Shown piece after piece: positions 16,837 through 25,516 of a stretch of 60,222 bases of DNA. Below the pieces are notes generated by a model. The model was not told the DNA's origin. It was given only the letters and a program-made list of their open reading frames with translations, and made no database searches. A program made the position numbers and the translations under genes. Position 1 is the stretch's first letter. Every line of letters starts with the position of its first letter. Origin of the DNA: VBDM01 sp035637655 (lineage in GTDB: Bacteria > Pseudomonadota > Gammaproteobacteria > Burkholderiales > SG8-39); NCBI GenBank assembly GCA_035637655.1, contig DASPWT010000210.1, forward strand, positions 1 to 60,222, read 5' to 3'.

Positions 16837-18696
16837 TCAGTTTTTCTTGCCGTCGAGCGCCGCCAATTTCCTGAAGTTCGGCTCCGCGTGCGGCAGAGGC
16901 GGCAGGGACCAGGTGCCGGTGCCCACCGGCCGGATTTCGCGATCGACGGGAACCTCGACCAGATAGGGCCGGTTGGCCTTGATCGCGGTTTCGAGCACGC
17001 CTTCGAGATCGCCGGCGCGCTCGACGCGGGCGGACTCGACTCCGAACGAGCGCGCGAGCATCGCGAAGTCCGGGCTGTAGAGCTCGCCGGTCTTGTGATT
17101 CTCGAAGCTCGTCGCCAGCTCCTTGCCGAACATGCCGAGCTGCATGTCGCGTATCGAGCAGTAGCCGTGGTTGTTCCACACCACCCACACGGCGGGAATG
17201 TCGTATTCCACGGCGGTGGCGAGAATGTGCGGCGTCATCAGGAACGAGCCGTCGCCGACGACCGCCACCGCCGGGCTCTCGGGCTGGGCGAGCTTCGCGC
17301 CGAGAATGCCGCAGGTGGCGAACCCCATGGACGCGAAGCCCCATGATTGCAGCAGATGACGCGGCCGCCGCGCCTTCCACAGCTGCACCACCCAGTTGTG
17401 ATGCACGCCGACGTCGGTCGCGAAGATCGCGTCTTCCGGCATCACCCGGGACAGGCCTTGCATCAGGCGCTCCGGGCGCAGCGGAGACTGGTCGTTTCCG
17501 GCAAACGGGGCCTGGTATTTGTCCCAGGCCGCCCGGCAGTCGCGCAACTGCGCCGTCCAGTCGTCGAAGTTCTTTGTCGACGACTTCAGCTTTTCCTGCG
17601 CGCGCCGGGTCATCGCCTCGAGACTCGCCCGGATGTCGCCCACGATGCCGAGGTGGACGGGGTAATTGCGCCCGATTTCCGCCGGATCGTTGTCGATCTG
17701 GATGAGCTTGGTGGGCGGTATGGTGAGCGTATAGCCGCTGATCCACGCGCTGGTGGTGCGGTCGTCGAAGCTGCAGCCGAGCGCGAGCACGACATCGGCG
17801 TTGCGCGCGGCTTCGTTGGCGGCATAGGGCCCGTTTCTGCCGATCGCGCCGAACGCGAGCTCGTGGGTTTCATCGAGGGTGCCTTTGCCGTTGGGGCTGG
17901 TCACCACCGGGATGCGCACGAGCTCGAGAAACTCGAGCAGCGCGTCCGTGACTTCGCCGATCAGGCCGCCCTGCCCGACCAGCACCACCGGGCGGCGCGC
18001 GGCAAGCAGCAGCTCGAGCGCCCGGGCTAGCGCCTGCAATTCGCCGGGGAAGCGCTGGTTCACCCGCGGATCGGGATCGGGGATCTCGACTTCGGCGGTT
18101 TCCTGGAAAACGTCGAGCGGAACGTCGATGTTCACCGGTCCGGGGCGGCCGGTGCGCAGGAGACCGAACGCCTGCTTGACGGCGAGCGGCAGCATTTCCA
18201 CGCGCGTCGGCTGAAAGCTCTTCTTCACCAGGGGGCGGATGACCGACGGGAAATCGCCCTGGAAATAGCGGCCGGTTTCCTGGAACGGCATGCGGTTGAA
18301 CTGGGTGGTGGGCACGTTGCCGGTGATCGCGAGAAACGCAGACGAATCCATCATGGCTCCCGCGAGCGCGACCGGAAGATTGCACGATCCCGGTCCGCAC
18401 GAGGTGATGGTCGCCACCGGCTCGTGGCGGACCTTGTAGTAGGCATCGGCCATGTAGCCCGCCGCCTGCTCGTGATGCACCGAGATCGTCTTGATGCGCG
18501 AGGCGGCATCGGCGGCGGCGTCGAGAAAGCCGATGTTGCCGTGCCCGCACACGCCGAACAGGTAAGGGACTTTCTCCTTGATCAGGTATTCGACCAGGAT
18601 CTCCGCGCCCTTCCAGGTCTTGCGTTTCGGCGCAACGCGCGGCGGAGCCTCGTTCTCCGTCGCGACCTGCTTGAGAACCGGGCTGGACACATCCAT
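16837..18696 (-). CDS. Thiamine-diphosphate-dependent enzyme (acetolactate synthase-like)
   Basis: 619 aa from the ATG at 18696 (GAAGGAGAGCAGCC upstream). Three-domain layout of the POX/ALS family: N-terminal PYR domain with the cofactor-activating Glu76 in HHEQAAGYMADAYYK, a central domain, and a C-terminal PP domain with the ThDP motif VVGDGSFLMTPHILATAVEYDIPAVWVVWNNHGY. ALS, oxalyl-CoA decarboxylase, sulfoacetaldehyde acetyltransferase and others share this layout. No ilvN regulatory subunit is adjacent, so a catabolic lyase or carboligase is more likely than branched-chain amino acid synthesis. Last gene of a run with the alpha/beta hydrolase and a Bug receptor. Confidence 0.85.
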   Translation of the reverse strand: MDVSSPVLKQVATENEAPPRVAPKRKTWKGAEILVEYLIKEKVPYLFGVCGHGNIGFLDAAADAASRIKTISVHHEQAAGYMADAYYKVRHEPVATITSCGPGSCNLPVALAGAMMDSSAFLAITGNVPTTQFNRMPFQETGRYFQGDFPSVIRPLVKKSFQPTRVEMLPLAVKQAFGLLRTGRPGPVNIDVPLDVFQETAEVEIPDPDPRVNQRFPGELQALARALELLLAARRPVVLVGQGGLIGEVTDALLEFLELVRIPVVTSPNGKGTLDETHELAFGAIGRNGPYAANEAARNADVVLALGCSFDDRTTSAWISGYTLTIPPTKLIQIDNDPAEIGRNYPVHLGIVGDIRASLEAMTRRAQEKLKSSTKNFDDWTAQLRDCRAAWDKYQAPFAGNDQSPLRPERLMQGLSRVMPEDAIFATDVGVHHNWVVQLWKARRPRHLLQSWGFASMGFATCGILGAKLAQPESPAVAVVGDGSFLMTPHILATAVEYDIPAVWVVWNNHGYCSIRDMQLGMFGKELATSFENHKTGELYSPDFAMLARSFGVESARVERAGDLEGVLETAIKANRPYLVEVPVDREIRPVGTGTWSLPPLPHAEPNFRKLAALDGKKN

Positions 18697-18748
18697 GGCT
18701 GCTCTCCTTCGGTATGTAGCGACGTCTTCGCGGGCGATTCTACTACCG

Positions 18749-19903
18749 CTATAGATTCGCGCCGATCCAGTCGGCGATGCAATCGATCCCGACCTGCCGG
18801 TTGTCGGCTTGCGCATGATACGTGCTGCCGTCCTCGGCGGTGAGGATCTTCAGGCTCTTGCGCCGGGCACCGATCGCCTCGAAGAGCTTGTGGGCGGAAG
18901 CGACCGGCACGACCTTGTCGTCCTCGGCGTGCACGATGAGAAACGGGCAGGTGATCTTCTGCGCGACCCCCACGAGCGAGAAGCGCCCGGCCCGCTCGAT
19001 CGCCGCGTCGATGTCCTCGGCCCCCATGATCCAGCGGAAATGAAAAGCCGATTGCGGGGTGGTCTTCGGGTCGGTCGCGTGCCTGCGCTTGACCTCGCGT
19101 TGCCACGCCGCCAGGTCCCAGTGCAGCGCGCTCATGGCCACGCCGGCGGCGTAGCGCTTCTCGAATGCGGCGATGCGGGCAGCGTAATAGCCGCCGAAGC
19201 TGTAGCCCATGATCACCACCTTGCGCGGATCCACCTCCCGCCGCTGGGCGGCGTATTCGTACGCCGCCGTGCCGGGCACTTCGTAATCGTGACGGGCATG
19301 GAGCCCGCGAAGACGCAGCGACTCGCCTTGCCCGGGCCCGTCGATGGCGAGCGTATGCCAGCCGCGCCTGGCGAACTCGAGTCCCGCGAAGAGAACGCTC
19401 ATCTCCTTGCAGTTGTCCATGCCGTCGAACACGACCACTGTCGGCGCGCGTCCCGGCGGTCCCGGGGCTTTCATGAACAGCGCGGGCAGCGTCGTATTTT
19501 CGTACGGCACCTCCACGCGCTCGATGTTCGGGTAGCGCCGCTCCAGGCCTGCGTGCTGGCATTGAAGAGCCTTGCGGCCGATCTCGCGTTTTTCCTCGCC
19601 CGGGACGACGAAGCGCTCCCCGGTGAAGTAATACATGCCGGCGCGCAGGAAACAGTTGCCCGCCGTGAGCTGGCGCCCCTCGCGGGCTGCCGCGTCGGCG
19701 GCGCGCTCGAGCCGTCTCGCCATCGCGCACCACTCTTCCCGCCAGGCGTCGGCTTCGCCCTGGCGAGCTTTCAGCCTTTCGCAGACTTCGTCGATCTCGC
19801 CGAGCGCGACCGCGCCGTAAGGCGCCATCCCCTTCGTGACGAGAGCCGCGTTCGACCAGGTGAGATTGCCGGGGAATTGCTCGATCCAGGCGCCGGACGA
19901 CAT
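18749..19903 (-). CDS. Alpha/beta hydrolase (dihydroxypseudooxynicotine hydrolase-like)
   Basis: 384 aa. An N-terminal helical cap of about 130 residues precedes the hydrolase core. The triad is visible: nucleophile Ser235 in MGYSFGGYY, acid Asp328/329 in VHAEDDKVVP, and His363 in STYHAQADN. FDGMDNCKE and AIDGPGQGES are typical of the FrsA/pseudooxynicotine hydrolase branch, whose members cleave C-C or ester bonds. No signal peptide, so cytoplasmic. The Bug receptor ends 13 bp upstream and the ThDP enzyme starts 52 bp downstream: receptor, hydrolase and ThDP lyase may form a small catabolic unit. Confidence 0.8.
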   Translation of the reverse strand: MSSGAWIEQFPGNLTWSNAALVTKGMAPYGAVALGEIDEVCERLKARQGEADAWREEWCAMARRLERAADAAAREGRQLTAGNCFLRAGMYYFTGERFVVPGEEKREIGRKALQCQHAGLERRYPNIERVEVPYENTTLPALFMKAPGPPGRAPTVVVFDGMDNCKEMSVLFAGLEFARRGWHTLAIDGPGQGESLRLRGLHARHDYEVPGTAAYEYAAQRREVDPRKVVIMGYSFGGYYAARIAAFEKRYAAGVAMSALHWDLAAWQREVKRRHATDPKTTPQSAFHFRWIMGAEDIDAAIERAGRFSLVGVAQKITCPFLIVHAEDDKVVPVASAHKLFEAIGARRKSLKILTAEDGSTYHAQADNRQVGIDCIADWIGANL

Positions 19904-19916
19904 GATGCGATCCTTG

Positions 19917-20891
19917 CTAATCGACCCGGATGCCCGTCGCCTTGATCACTCCCGACCACGTGGCCAGTTCCTTCTTGATGTAATCCGCAAACTCCGCCGG
20001 CGTGCTCCCCACCGCGTGCGCGCCCACGCCGGCAAGGCGTTCGTTGAAATCCGGAGCCTTTACCGACTCGACGATCGCACGGTTGAGCCGGCCGATGACC
20101 GGGCCGGGCGTGCCCGCAGGCACGACGACGCCTTGCCATTCGACCGCTTCGTAGCCCGGCACGCCGGCCTCGGCGACGGTGGGTATTCCGGGAAGCGCGG
20201 GATCGGGCTTCGAGCTCGTCACGGCGAGGACCACCAGCCTGCCGGACTTTATGTGCTGCACCTGGGAAGGAATGCTGCCGGCATAGATCGGGACTTGCCC
20301 GCCGACCACGGCCACGACCGCCGGGCCGCCGCCGCTATAGGGAACGTGCACGATGTCGGTCCCGGTCATGGTTTTGAACAGCTCGGTCGCCATGTGGGTC
20401 GCGCTGCCGTTGCCCGAAGAGGCGTAATGCAGGCTGCCGGGCTTGGCTTTAGCGAGCGCGATCAATTCCTTCACCGACCTTGCCGGCACCGACGGGTGCA
20501 CCGAAATCGCGAGGGGCACGATCGTGACCAGGCTGACCGGCGCGAAGTCGCGCCCGGTATCGTAGGGCAGCTTCGCCATCAGGCTCGGATTGACGGCGAA
20601 GGAAAGATTGGCAACGCCGAGCGTATAGCCGTCCGGCGCTGACTTGGCGACGGCGTCCATGCCGATGGTCGAGCCCCCGCCCGGGCGGTTGTCGATGACC
20701 GCTTGCTGGCCGAGGCTCTCCGACAATTTCGGAGCGAGCAGGCGAAACACCACGTCGGTCGCGCCTCCGGGCGCGAACGGCACGATCACGCGCACCGGCT
20801 TGGCGGGGAAGTTCTGGGCGGCCGCGGATGCGGCGTGAAAGCACGCCACGCACAGCAAGGCCAAAACAAGCCGACGCAACCGAAAACTCAC
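19917..20891 (-). CDS. Bug/TctC-family tripartite tricarboxylate receptor
   Basis: 324 aa, signal peptide 1-25 ending ASAAAQ, then FPAKPVRVIVPFAPGGATDVVFRLL, QAVIDNRPGGGSTIGMDAVAKSAPDGYTLG, KLPYDTGRDFAPV, HVPYSGGGPAV, LPGIPTVAEAGVPGYE and VVPAGTPGPVI. It heads the run with the hydrolase and ThDP enzyme. AGAAGAAAG precedes the ATG. The divergent gene is ada, with 196 bp between them for both promoters. Confidence 0.92.
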   Translation of the reverse strand: MSFRLRRLVLALLCVACFHAASAAAQNFPAKPVRVIVPFAPGGATDVVFRLLAPKLSESLGQQAVIDNRPGGGSTIGMDAVAKSAPDGYTLGVANLSFAVNPSLMAKLPYDTGRDFAPVSLVTIVPLAISVHPSVPARSVKELIALAKAKPGSLHYASSGNGSATHMATELFKTMTGTDIVHVPYSGGGPAVVAVVGGQVPIYAGSIPSQVQHIKSGRLVVLAVTSSKPDPALPGIPTVAEAGVPGYEAVEWQGVVVPAGTPGPVIGRLNRAIVESVKAPDFNERLAGVGAHAVGSTPAEFADYIKKELATWSGVIKATGIRVD

Positions 20892-21087
20892 TTTCTTCTC
20901 CTGAAGTTGAGCGCGGATCGTATCCTATCAGGGAACGCACGAGGCTCCACCCACGCCCGCTCACCGCGAGGCCGATCGGAGGCGGCGGATTTGAAAGCAA
21001 GAGCCGGAGTGCTTGCTTTCGTGCCGTCCCCGAACATGGCGCCATGGCGAGCCCAATGGCGCGCCGCCACCGAAAAGGAGCGTTATC

Positions 21088-22173
21088 ATGGAATTCGCAA
21101 TGACGAGGAAAGCAACCGACTGCCTGCCTTTCGCAAGCGACGCCGAACGCTGGGCGGCGGTCCAGCGCAAAGACCGCGACGCGGACGGCGTGTTCTGCTA
21201 CTCCGTGCGGACCACCGGCGTCTATTGCCGCCCCTCGTGCGCCGCGCGGCTCGCGCGGCGCGAAAATGTCCGCTTCCACGCGAGCTGCGAGGAGGCCGAA
21301 GCGGCCGGGTTCCGGCCGTGCAAGCGTTGCCGGCCGAACGAGGCGGCTCTCGCCGTGCGCCGCGCCGCCGCAGTGGCGAAGGCCTGCCGCCTGATCGAGA
21401 CGGCCGAGGAGATGCCGAATCTCGCGGCGCTCGCCGCATCCGCGGGAATGAGCCCCTTTCACTTCCACCGCGTCTTCAAGACGGTCACAGGGGTCACTCC
21501 CAAGGCCTACGCGGCGGCTCATCGCGCCCGGCGAGTGCGCGAAGCCTTGCCGCAGAGCTCCACGGTGACCGAGGCGATCTACGGCGCGGGATTCAATTCG
21601 AGCGGGCGCTTCTATGCCGAGTCTGCGCAGGTGCTGGGAATGACGCCGACCCGCTTCCGCTCCGGAGGCAGCGGCGCGGCGATCCGCTTCGCCGTCGGCG
21701 AATGTTCGCTCGGCTCGATTCTCGTCGCCGCCACCGGCAAAGGCGTCTGCGCCATCATGCTCGGCGACAAGCCCGAGGCGCTGGTGCGCGAGCTCGAGGA
21801 CCGCTTTCCCAAGGCGGCTCTGATCGGCGGCGACAGGGACTTCGAGCAATGGGTGGCCAAAGTGGTCGGCTTCGTCGAAGCGCCGGCGCTCGGCCTCGAT
21901 CTGCCGCTCGACGTGCGCGGCACCGCCTTTCAGCAGCGCGTCTGGCAGGCGCTGCGCGAGATCCCGGCCGGCTCGACGGTGACCTACTCGCAGATCGCGC
22001 AGCGCATCGGCCTGCCGAAAGCCGTGCGGGCGGTGGCGCACGCCTGCGCCACGAACGCGATCGCCGTCGCCATTCCCTGCCACCGGGTCGTGCGCAACGA
22101 CGGCTCGCTCTCGGGCTACCGCTGGGGCGTCGAGCGCAAGCGGGCGCTGCTCGACCGTGAAGCGCGATCCTGA
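21088..22173 (+). CDS. ada: Ada: bifunctional regulator / O6-alkylguanine-DNA alkyltransferase
   Basis: 361 aa from the ATG at 21088 (AAAGGAG 8 nt upstream); the frame runs further upstream without support. Domain order as in E. coli Ada: an N-terminal zinc domain with Cys47, Cys51, Cys78 and Cys81 (same 4-27-3 spacing as the E. coli cysteines), an AraC-type HTH (about 100-190, FHFHRVFKTVTGVTPKAY), then the alkyltransferase domain with the acceptor Cys331 in IPCHRVV. The N-terminal Cys repairs methylphosphotriesters and turns the protein into an activator of its own gene; Cys331 takes methyl from O6-methylguanine. No alkA or alkB follows. Confidence 0.95.
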   Translation: MEFAMTRKATDCLPFASDAERWAAVQRKDRDADGVFCYSVRTTGVYCRPSCAARLARRENVRFHASCEEAEAAGFRPCKRCRPNEAALAVRRAAAVAKACRLIETAEEMPNLAALAASAGMSPFHFHRVFKTVTGVTPKAYAAAHRARRVREALPQSSTVTEAIYGAGFNSSGRFYAESAQVLGMTPTRFRSGGSGAAIRFAVGECSLGSILVAATGKGVCAIMLGDKPEALVRELEDRFPKAALIGGDRDFEQWVAKVVGFVEAPALGLDLPLDVRGTAFQQRVWQALREIPAGSTVTYSQIAQRIGLPKAVRAVAHACATNAIAVAIPCHRVVRNDGSLSGYRWGVERKRALLDREARS

Positions 22174-22197
22174 GCATGTCCTGCGGCGCTCGCCGCG

Positions 22198-22803
22198 TTA
22201 CATCGGCGGCACCTGGCCTTTCAGGCCGACGTTGACGCGCGCGGCGGTGAGGCTGCCGTCGGGCTGGCGCTGCGTGACTGCAAATACCTTGGCGCCGGGC
22301 TTGAGCTCGCCGCGCTCGGTGGGCGTGAAGGACACGATCACCGCGTTTTCGGGGACCAGCACCTTCTTCTCGCCGCCCTTGTACTGCACCGTGAGGACGC
22401 GGTCCTTGCCCATGCTCGTGACATTGGCCACGTTCGCATTGGTCATCTTGCTGGCGGGCCTCAGGTCCCAGTCGTAGTGCCCCTCGCCGGTGCCGCGCAT
22501 GTTCTCCGGGAAAATGTGCACCTCGAGCGCGACCAGCGCGCCATCGCGCTCGCCGAGCGTCGTGGTGCCGATGAATTTTCCGCTGGCGACATCGGCGAGG
22601 CTCGCCTTGGCGATCCCCATGACCGCGTAATTGTCCGCGAGCTTGACGCTCATGCTCTGGCCATTGTTGGCCTTGATGGTCAGGTTGGTACCGTCGATTC
22701 TCTCCACCGTGCCCCGGATTCTCACCGGCGGATTGGCGGGGGCCTGGGCGATGGCGACAGCGGATACGGAGGCAATCAGCAATGCAAGGATGGTGCGGGT
22801 CAT
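22198..22803 (-). CDS. Exported DUF5666-like protein
   Basis: 201 aa from the ATG at 22803 (GAAGGAAACTCC upstream). Signal peptide 1-22 (MTRTILALLIASVSAVAIAQA). The mature part has two beta-rich OB-like units: VRIRGTVERIDGTNLTIKANNGQSMSVKL and VLTVQYKGGEKKVLVPENAVIV, and ends with TQRQPDGSLTAARVNVG, a pattern shared by periplasmic DUF5666-type proteins. No catalytic residues are evident. It converges on ada, with 24 bp between them. Role unknown. Confidence 0.65.
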   Translation of the reverse strand: MTRTILALLIASVSAVAIAQAPANPPVRIRGTVERIDGTNLTIKANNGQSMSVKLADNYAVMGIAKASLADVASGKFIGTTTLGERDGALVALEVHIFPENMRGTGEGHYDWDLRPASKMTNANVANVTSMGKDRVLTVQYKGGEKKVLVPENAVIVSFTPTERGELKPGAKVFAVTQRQPDGSLTAARVNVGLKGQVPPM

Positions 22804-22924
22804 GGAGTTTCCTTCGAAGTGAACGACACAGCGCAAACGTTGCGAGCGCGAGACTTATTCCCTAAAAACGCTCTGCGATCGATATGCATGGCCCCTCCTT
22901 TTCCCGGAACGCGATCTAAGGAAA

Positions 22925-23386
22925 TCAGCCGCGACCTTCTTTCGGCTCTTGTTCGCCGCCGGTCCGCTGCCAGGGGTCGCGGCGAAAGCGCGCGCGGCGC
23001 GCGGAGCCCTCCGCGTCTTGCAGCGCGTACTCGCGCAGTCGCGCCTTCAGTGCCAGGCGCAGCGCCTCGGGCAGCTCGCTTGCGGCGAGCTCGAAGCGCG
23101 CGATGATCGGATCGGCCTCAAGCGGGTCTCCGGGGGCAAGCCGCGCCCCGATGAAGTCTTCCGAGCCGGACATCCCGCCGTCGTGAAAGTAACCACTGCC
23201 GCGGATCCACGCCAGGGCCCGCTCGTTGGAACCGATTCCGTAGCAGAGCTCGAACGCAGACAGCTCGCCACCCGTCTCGCGCACGAACAGATCGAAGTAA
23301 TCGTCGTGGAACCAGCGCCGCTCGCTCGAGGGGTCGTCCTGCAATACGTCGCGGATCTCTCTCAGCACCGCAATGCTCCCGCTCAT
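22925..23386 (-). CDS. Hypothetical protein
   Basis: 153 aa from the ATG at 23386; a TTG extension to 23425 is less likely. Soluble and acidic in its first half (DDPSSERRWFHDDYFDLFVRETGGELSAFELCYG), with a basic, Arg-rich C-terminal helix and a disordered Gly/Glu tail. FELCYGIGSNERALAWIRGSGYFHDG is the most distinctive part. I do not recognise the family; it has no signal peptide or membrane segment. Confidence 0.6.
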   Translation of the reverse strand: MSGSIAVLREIRDVLQDDPSSERRWFHDDYFDLFVRETGGELSAFELCYGIGSNERALAWIRGSGYFHDGGMSGSEDFIGARLAPGDPLEADPIIARFELAASELPEALRLALKARLREYALQDAEGSARRARFRRDPWQRTGGEQEPKEGRG

Positions 23387-23447
23387 CGTCCCATAACCGT
23401 AACATAGGGCATAGGGCGCAGGCAAAAGTTTTACAGGTCTTGTGATT

Positions 23448-23897
23448 TTATGATTCTTGAATCTCCGCAGGGCTCAAATCGCGCGTGCGCCTCGCCACAG
23501 ACCAGCGGTGCCCGAACGGATCTTCCAGCTCGGCATACCGGTCGCCCCAGAACATGTCCGCGGGGGGCATGGCGATCCTTGCGCCTGCGGCGACGGCCCG
23601 CTCCACCACCGCGTCGGCGTTCTCCACGTGCAAGCGTACCGTAACCGGCGAGCCTTTCGGCGATTTCGGCCCGAACCCGCCCCACTCGGGAAACTCGTCC
23701 GTCAGCATGAGCGCCGAGTTGCCGATCCGCAGCATGGCGTGCATCAGCTTGCCCTTCGGACCGGGCAGGCGCGACACTTCGACGGCATTGAACGCCTTGG
23801 TATAGAACTCGATCGCGTCGGCCGCGCCGGCGCAGGTCAAGAGCGGGGTGCGGGAACGCATCCCGTCGGGAATGGGCTTGACGGCTGGTTGGGTCAT
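23448..23897 (-). CDS. VOC-family (PhnB/glyoxalase-like) protein
   Basis: 149 aa. A single vicinal-oxygen-chelate domain in two beta-alpha-beta-beta-beta halves: LTCAGAADAIEFYTKAFNAVEVSRLPGPKGKLMHAMLRIGNSALMLTDE, and VTVRLHVENADAVVERAVAAGARIAMPPADMFWGDRYAELEDPFGHRWSVA. This is the PhnB-like type often annotated as glyoxalase/bleomycin resistance; true glyoxalase I activity is not implied. The gene lies 50 bp from a second VOC gene in the same orientation. Confidence 0.88.
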   Translation of the reverse strand: MTQPAVKPIPDGMRSRTPLLTCAGAADAIEFYTKAFNAVEVSRLPGPKGKLMHAMLRIGNSALMLTDEFPEWGGFGPKSPKGSPVTVRLHVENADAVVERAVAAGARIAMPPADMFWGDRYAELEDPFGHRWSVARRTRDLSPAEIQES

Positions 23898-23947
23898 GAT
23901 GCGGCTTCCTCGTATCGACAGTGGGGTTTATCTGCTCGCTGAGGGAC

Positions 23948-24430
23948 TCAATGAGCGCGATGAGCCCGCTGCAGTGCCGCGATGTCGATCTTGGTCATCT
24001 GCATCATCGCCTGCATGACGCGTTGTGACTTCTCGGGATCCTTGTCTCGCAGCAGTTCGATCATGACGCGCGGAACGATCTGCCAGGACAGACCGAACTT
24101 GTCCTTGAGCCAGCCGCACTGCCCCGGCGCGCCGCCCGCGGAGAGCTTCGTCCACATGTCGTCCACTTCTTTCTGCGAGTCGCAGTTGACGACCAGGGAG
24201 ATGGCTTCGGTGAATTTGAATCGCGGACCGCCGTTGAGCGCGGCGAACTCCTGGCCTTCGATCTGGAAGTTGCAGACCATGACCGTTCCGGCAGGGCCGG
24301 GTCCCGCCTTGCCGTATCGCGTCACGCTCAGGACCTTCGAGTTCCTGAAGATCGAGACGTAGTGATTCATCGCCTCCTCGGCGTTGCTGTCGAACCAGAG
24401 GAACGTCGTGATTTTCTGCTTGCTGGCCAT
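23948..24430 (-). CDS. VOC-family protein (PhnB / 3-demethylubiquinone methyltransferase-like fold)
   Basis: 160 aa. ITTFLWFDSNAEEAMNHYVSIFRNSKVLSVTRYG and GQEFAALNGGPRFKFTEAISLVVNCDSQKEVDDMWTKLSAGG, then CGWLKDKFGLSWQIVPRVMIELLRDKDPEKSQRVMQAMMQM, give the standard 3-dmu-9_3-mt domain. That name is historical; no methyltransferase motif is present. The ATG at 24430 has GGAG 8 nt upstream. Its 5' end overlaps the 3' end of the TetR gene by 64 nt. Confidence 0.88.
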   Translation of the reverse strand: MASKQKITTFLWFDSNAEEAMNHYVSIFRNSKVLSVTRYGKAGPGPAGTVMVCNFQIEGQEFAALNGGPRFKFTEAISLVVNCDSQKEVDDMWTKLSAGGAPGQCGWLKDKFGLSWQIVPRVMIELLRDKDPEKSQRVMQAMMQMTKIDIAALQRAHRAH

Positions 24431-25032
24431 GGCTCGTGCTCCTTCGTCGGGGTGAACTGGGTTTCGATGTAGCGCCGCAGGTGCCGCAGGCACTCGGCGG
24501 CGATCCGCGGACCTTGCCTGGCTTTGGCCAGGATGAAGGCGCCCTGGATCACCGCCTGGATGTGGAGGGCGAGGCTTTCAGCGCTCCACGGCGCATCCGG
24601 TGCGTAGCGACGCCTGGCTTCGGCGATGTCCTTGGCCACCCGCGCCGCGTGCGCGCTGATATGCGTGTCGCACGCCGCGCGGATCGCCGGGTGCGTGTCG
24701 TAGGTTTCCTGGACCATCGTGCCGAGCAGGCAGGTGAACTCCGGCAGCGAGCCCTGCAGGATCGCAATGCGGAACTCGACGTAGCCCAATAGCCGCTCGA
24801 GCGGGTCGGTGGCGCTCTGGTAAGAGGCGGTCGCAAACAGTACGTCGGCCATTGCCGCGAAATGATCCGCCGCGGCAAGCGCCAGCTCTTCCTTGCTGTC
24901 GAAGTGGTGGAAGAAGCTGCCCTTGGTGAGTTTGGCGGCCGCGCAGACGTCTTCGATGCGCGTCGCCGAATACCCTTTGGTTCGGATGACTTGCAGGGCG
25001 GCGTCGAGGAACCCGTGCCGGTCGCGAGCTAG
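24367..25032 (-). CDS. TetR/AcrR-family regulator, start codon not identifiable
   Basis: The frame encodes a clear TetR HTH: FLDAALQVIRTKGYSATRIEDVCAAAKLTKGSFFHHFDSKEELALAAADHF, followed by an all-helical ligand domain. The frame opens into the end of the Ohr gene, and no ATG, GTG or TTG lies between the HTH and a GTG at 25287 deep inside Ohr. The coordinate given is the codon just before the HTH, at the Ohr stop. Options: a rare start such as CTG, a lost 5' end, or a sequencing indel. The 3' end overlaps the VOC gene. If functional it probably represses neighbouring stress genes. Confidence 0.7.
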   Translation of the reverse strand, partial: LARDRHGFLDAALQVIRTKGYSATRIEDVCAAAKLTKGSFFHHFDSKEELALAAADHFAAMADVLFATASYQSATDPLERLLGYVEFRIAILQGSLPEFTCLLGTMVQETYDTHPAIRAACDTHISAHAARVAKDIAEARRRYAPDAPWSAESLALHIQAVIQGAFILAKARQGPRIAAECLRHLRRYIETQFTPTKEHEPWPASRKSRRSSGSTATPRRR

Positions 25033-25466
25033 GCTCCGGAGACCTCGAGCTCGACGGGAACGTTGTTGCGCGTCGCGTGCGAGTACGGGCAGATCTGTTC
25101 GTGCGCCTCGCGGGCGAGCGCGGCGAGCTCGGCCTGCGGCAGGCTCTTGTCCTGCACGCTGAGCTTCACGGCGAGGCCGAAGCCCCCGCCTTCGCGCGGG
25201 CCGATCGTGACGGCGCAGGTGATCCGCGCCTTCGCCGCGTCCTTCTTGTGCCGCTTGCCGACGAAGTCTAGCGCGCCTCCGAAGCACGCGGCGTAGCCGG
25301 CGGCAAACAGATGCTCGGGCGTCGCAGTGCCGGGCTTGCCCGGGCCGCCCATCTCCTTCGGTACCGAGAGATTGGCTTTCACCACGCCGTCGCTCGACTC
25401 GGTGTAACCGTTGCGCCCGCCGGTGGCGGTCGCGGTCGCGGTGAAGAGGGGCTTGATCGTGTCCAT
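25029..25466 (-). CDS. ohr: Organic hydroperoxide resistance protein (Ohr/OsmC family)
   Basis: 145 aa from the ATG at 25466; a longer frame to 25577 has no support. Both redox cysteines are present: Cys61 in GYAACFGGAL and Cys126 in QICPYSHATR, with Arg18 near the N-terminus, as in Ohr thiol peroxidases. It detoxifies organic hydroperoxides in the cytoplasm using lipoylated proteins as reductant (family knowledge). Ohr is usually controlled by MarR-type OhrR; here the adjacent regulator is TetR-like, which is unusual. Confidence 0.92.
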   Translation of the reverse strand: MDTIKPLFTATATATGGRNGYTESSDGVVKANLSVPKEMGGPGKPGTATPEHLFAAGYAACFGGALDFVGKRHKKDAAKARITCAVTIGPREGGGFGLAVKLSVQDKSLPQAELAALAREAHEQICPYSHATRNNVPVELEVSGA

Positions 25467-25516
25467 GCGGGTCTCCGGGGTGGTCGCTGGTCCCTCATTA
25501 TATGGATGAACCCAGG

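Noticed and set aside
25033..25287. N-terminal extension of the TetR frame to a GTG at 25287
   Set aside because: It would add about 85 residues of Arg-rich sequence antiframe to ohr; not plausible for a TetR protein.
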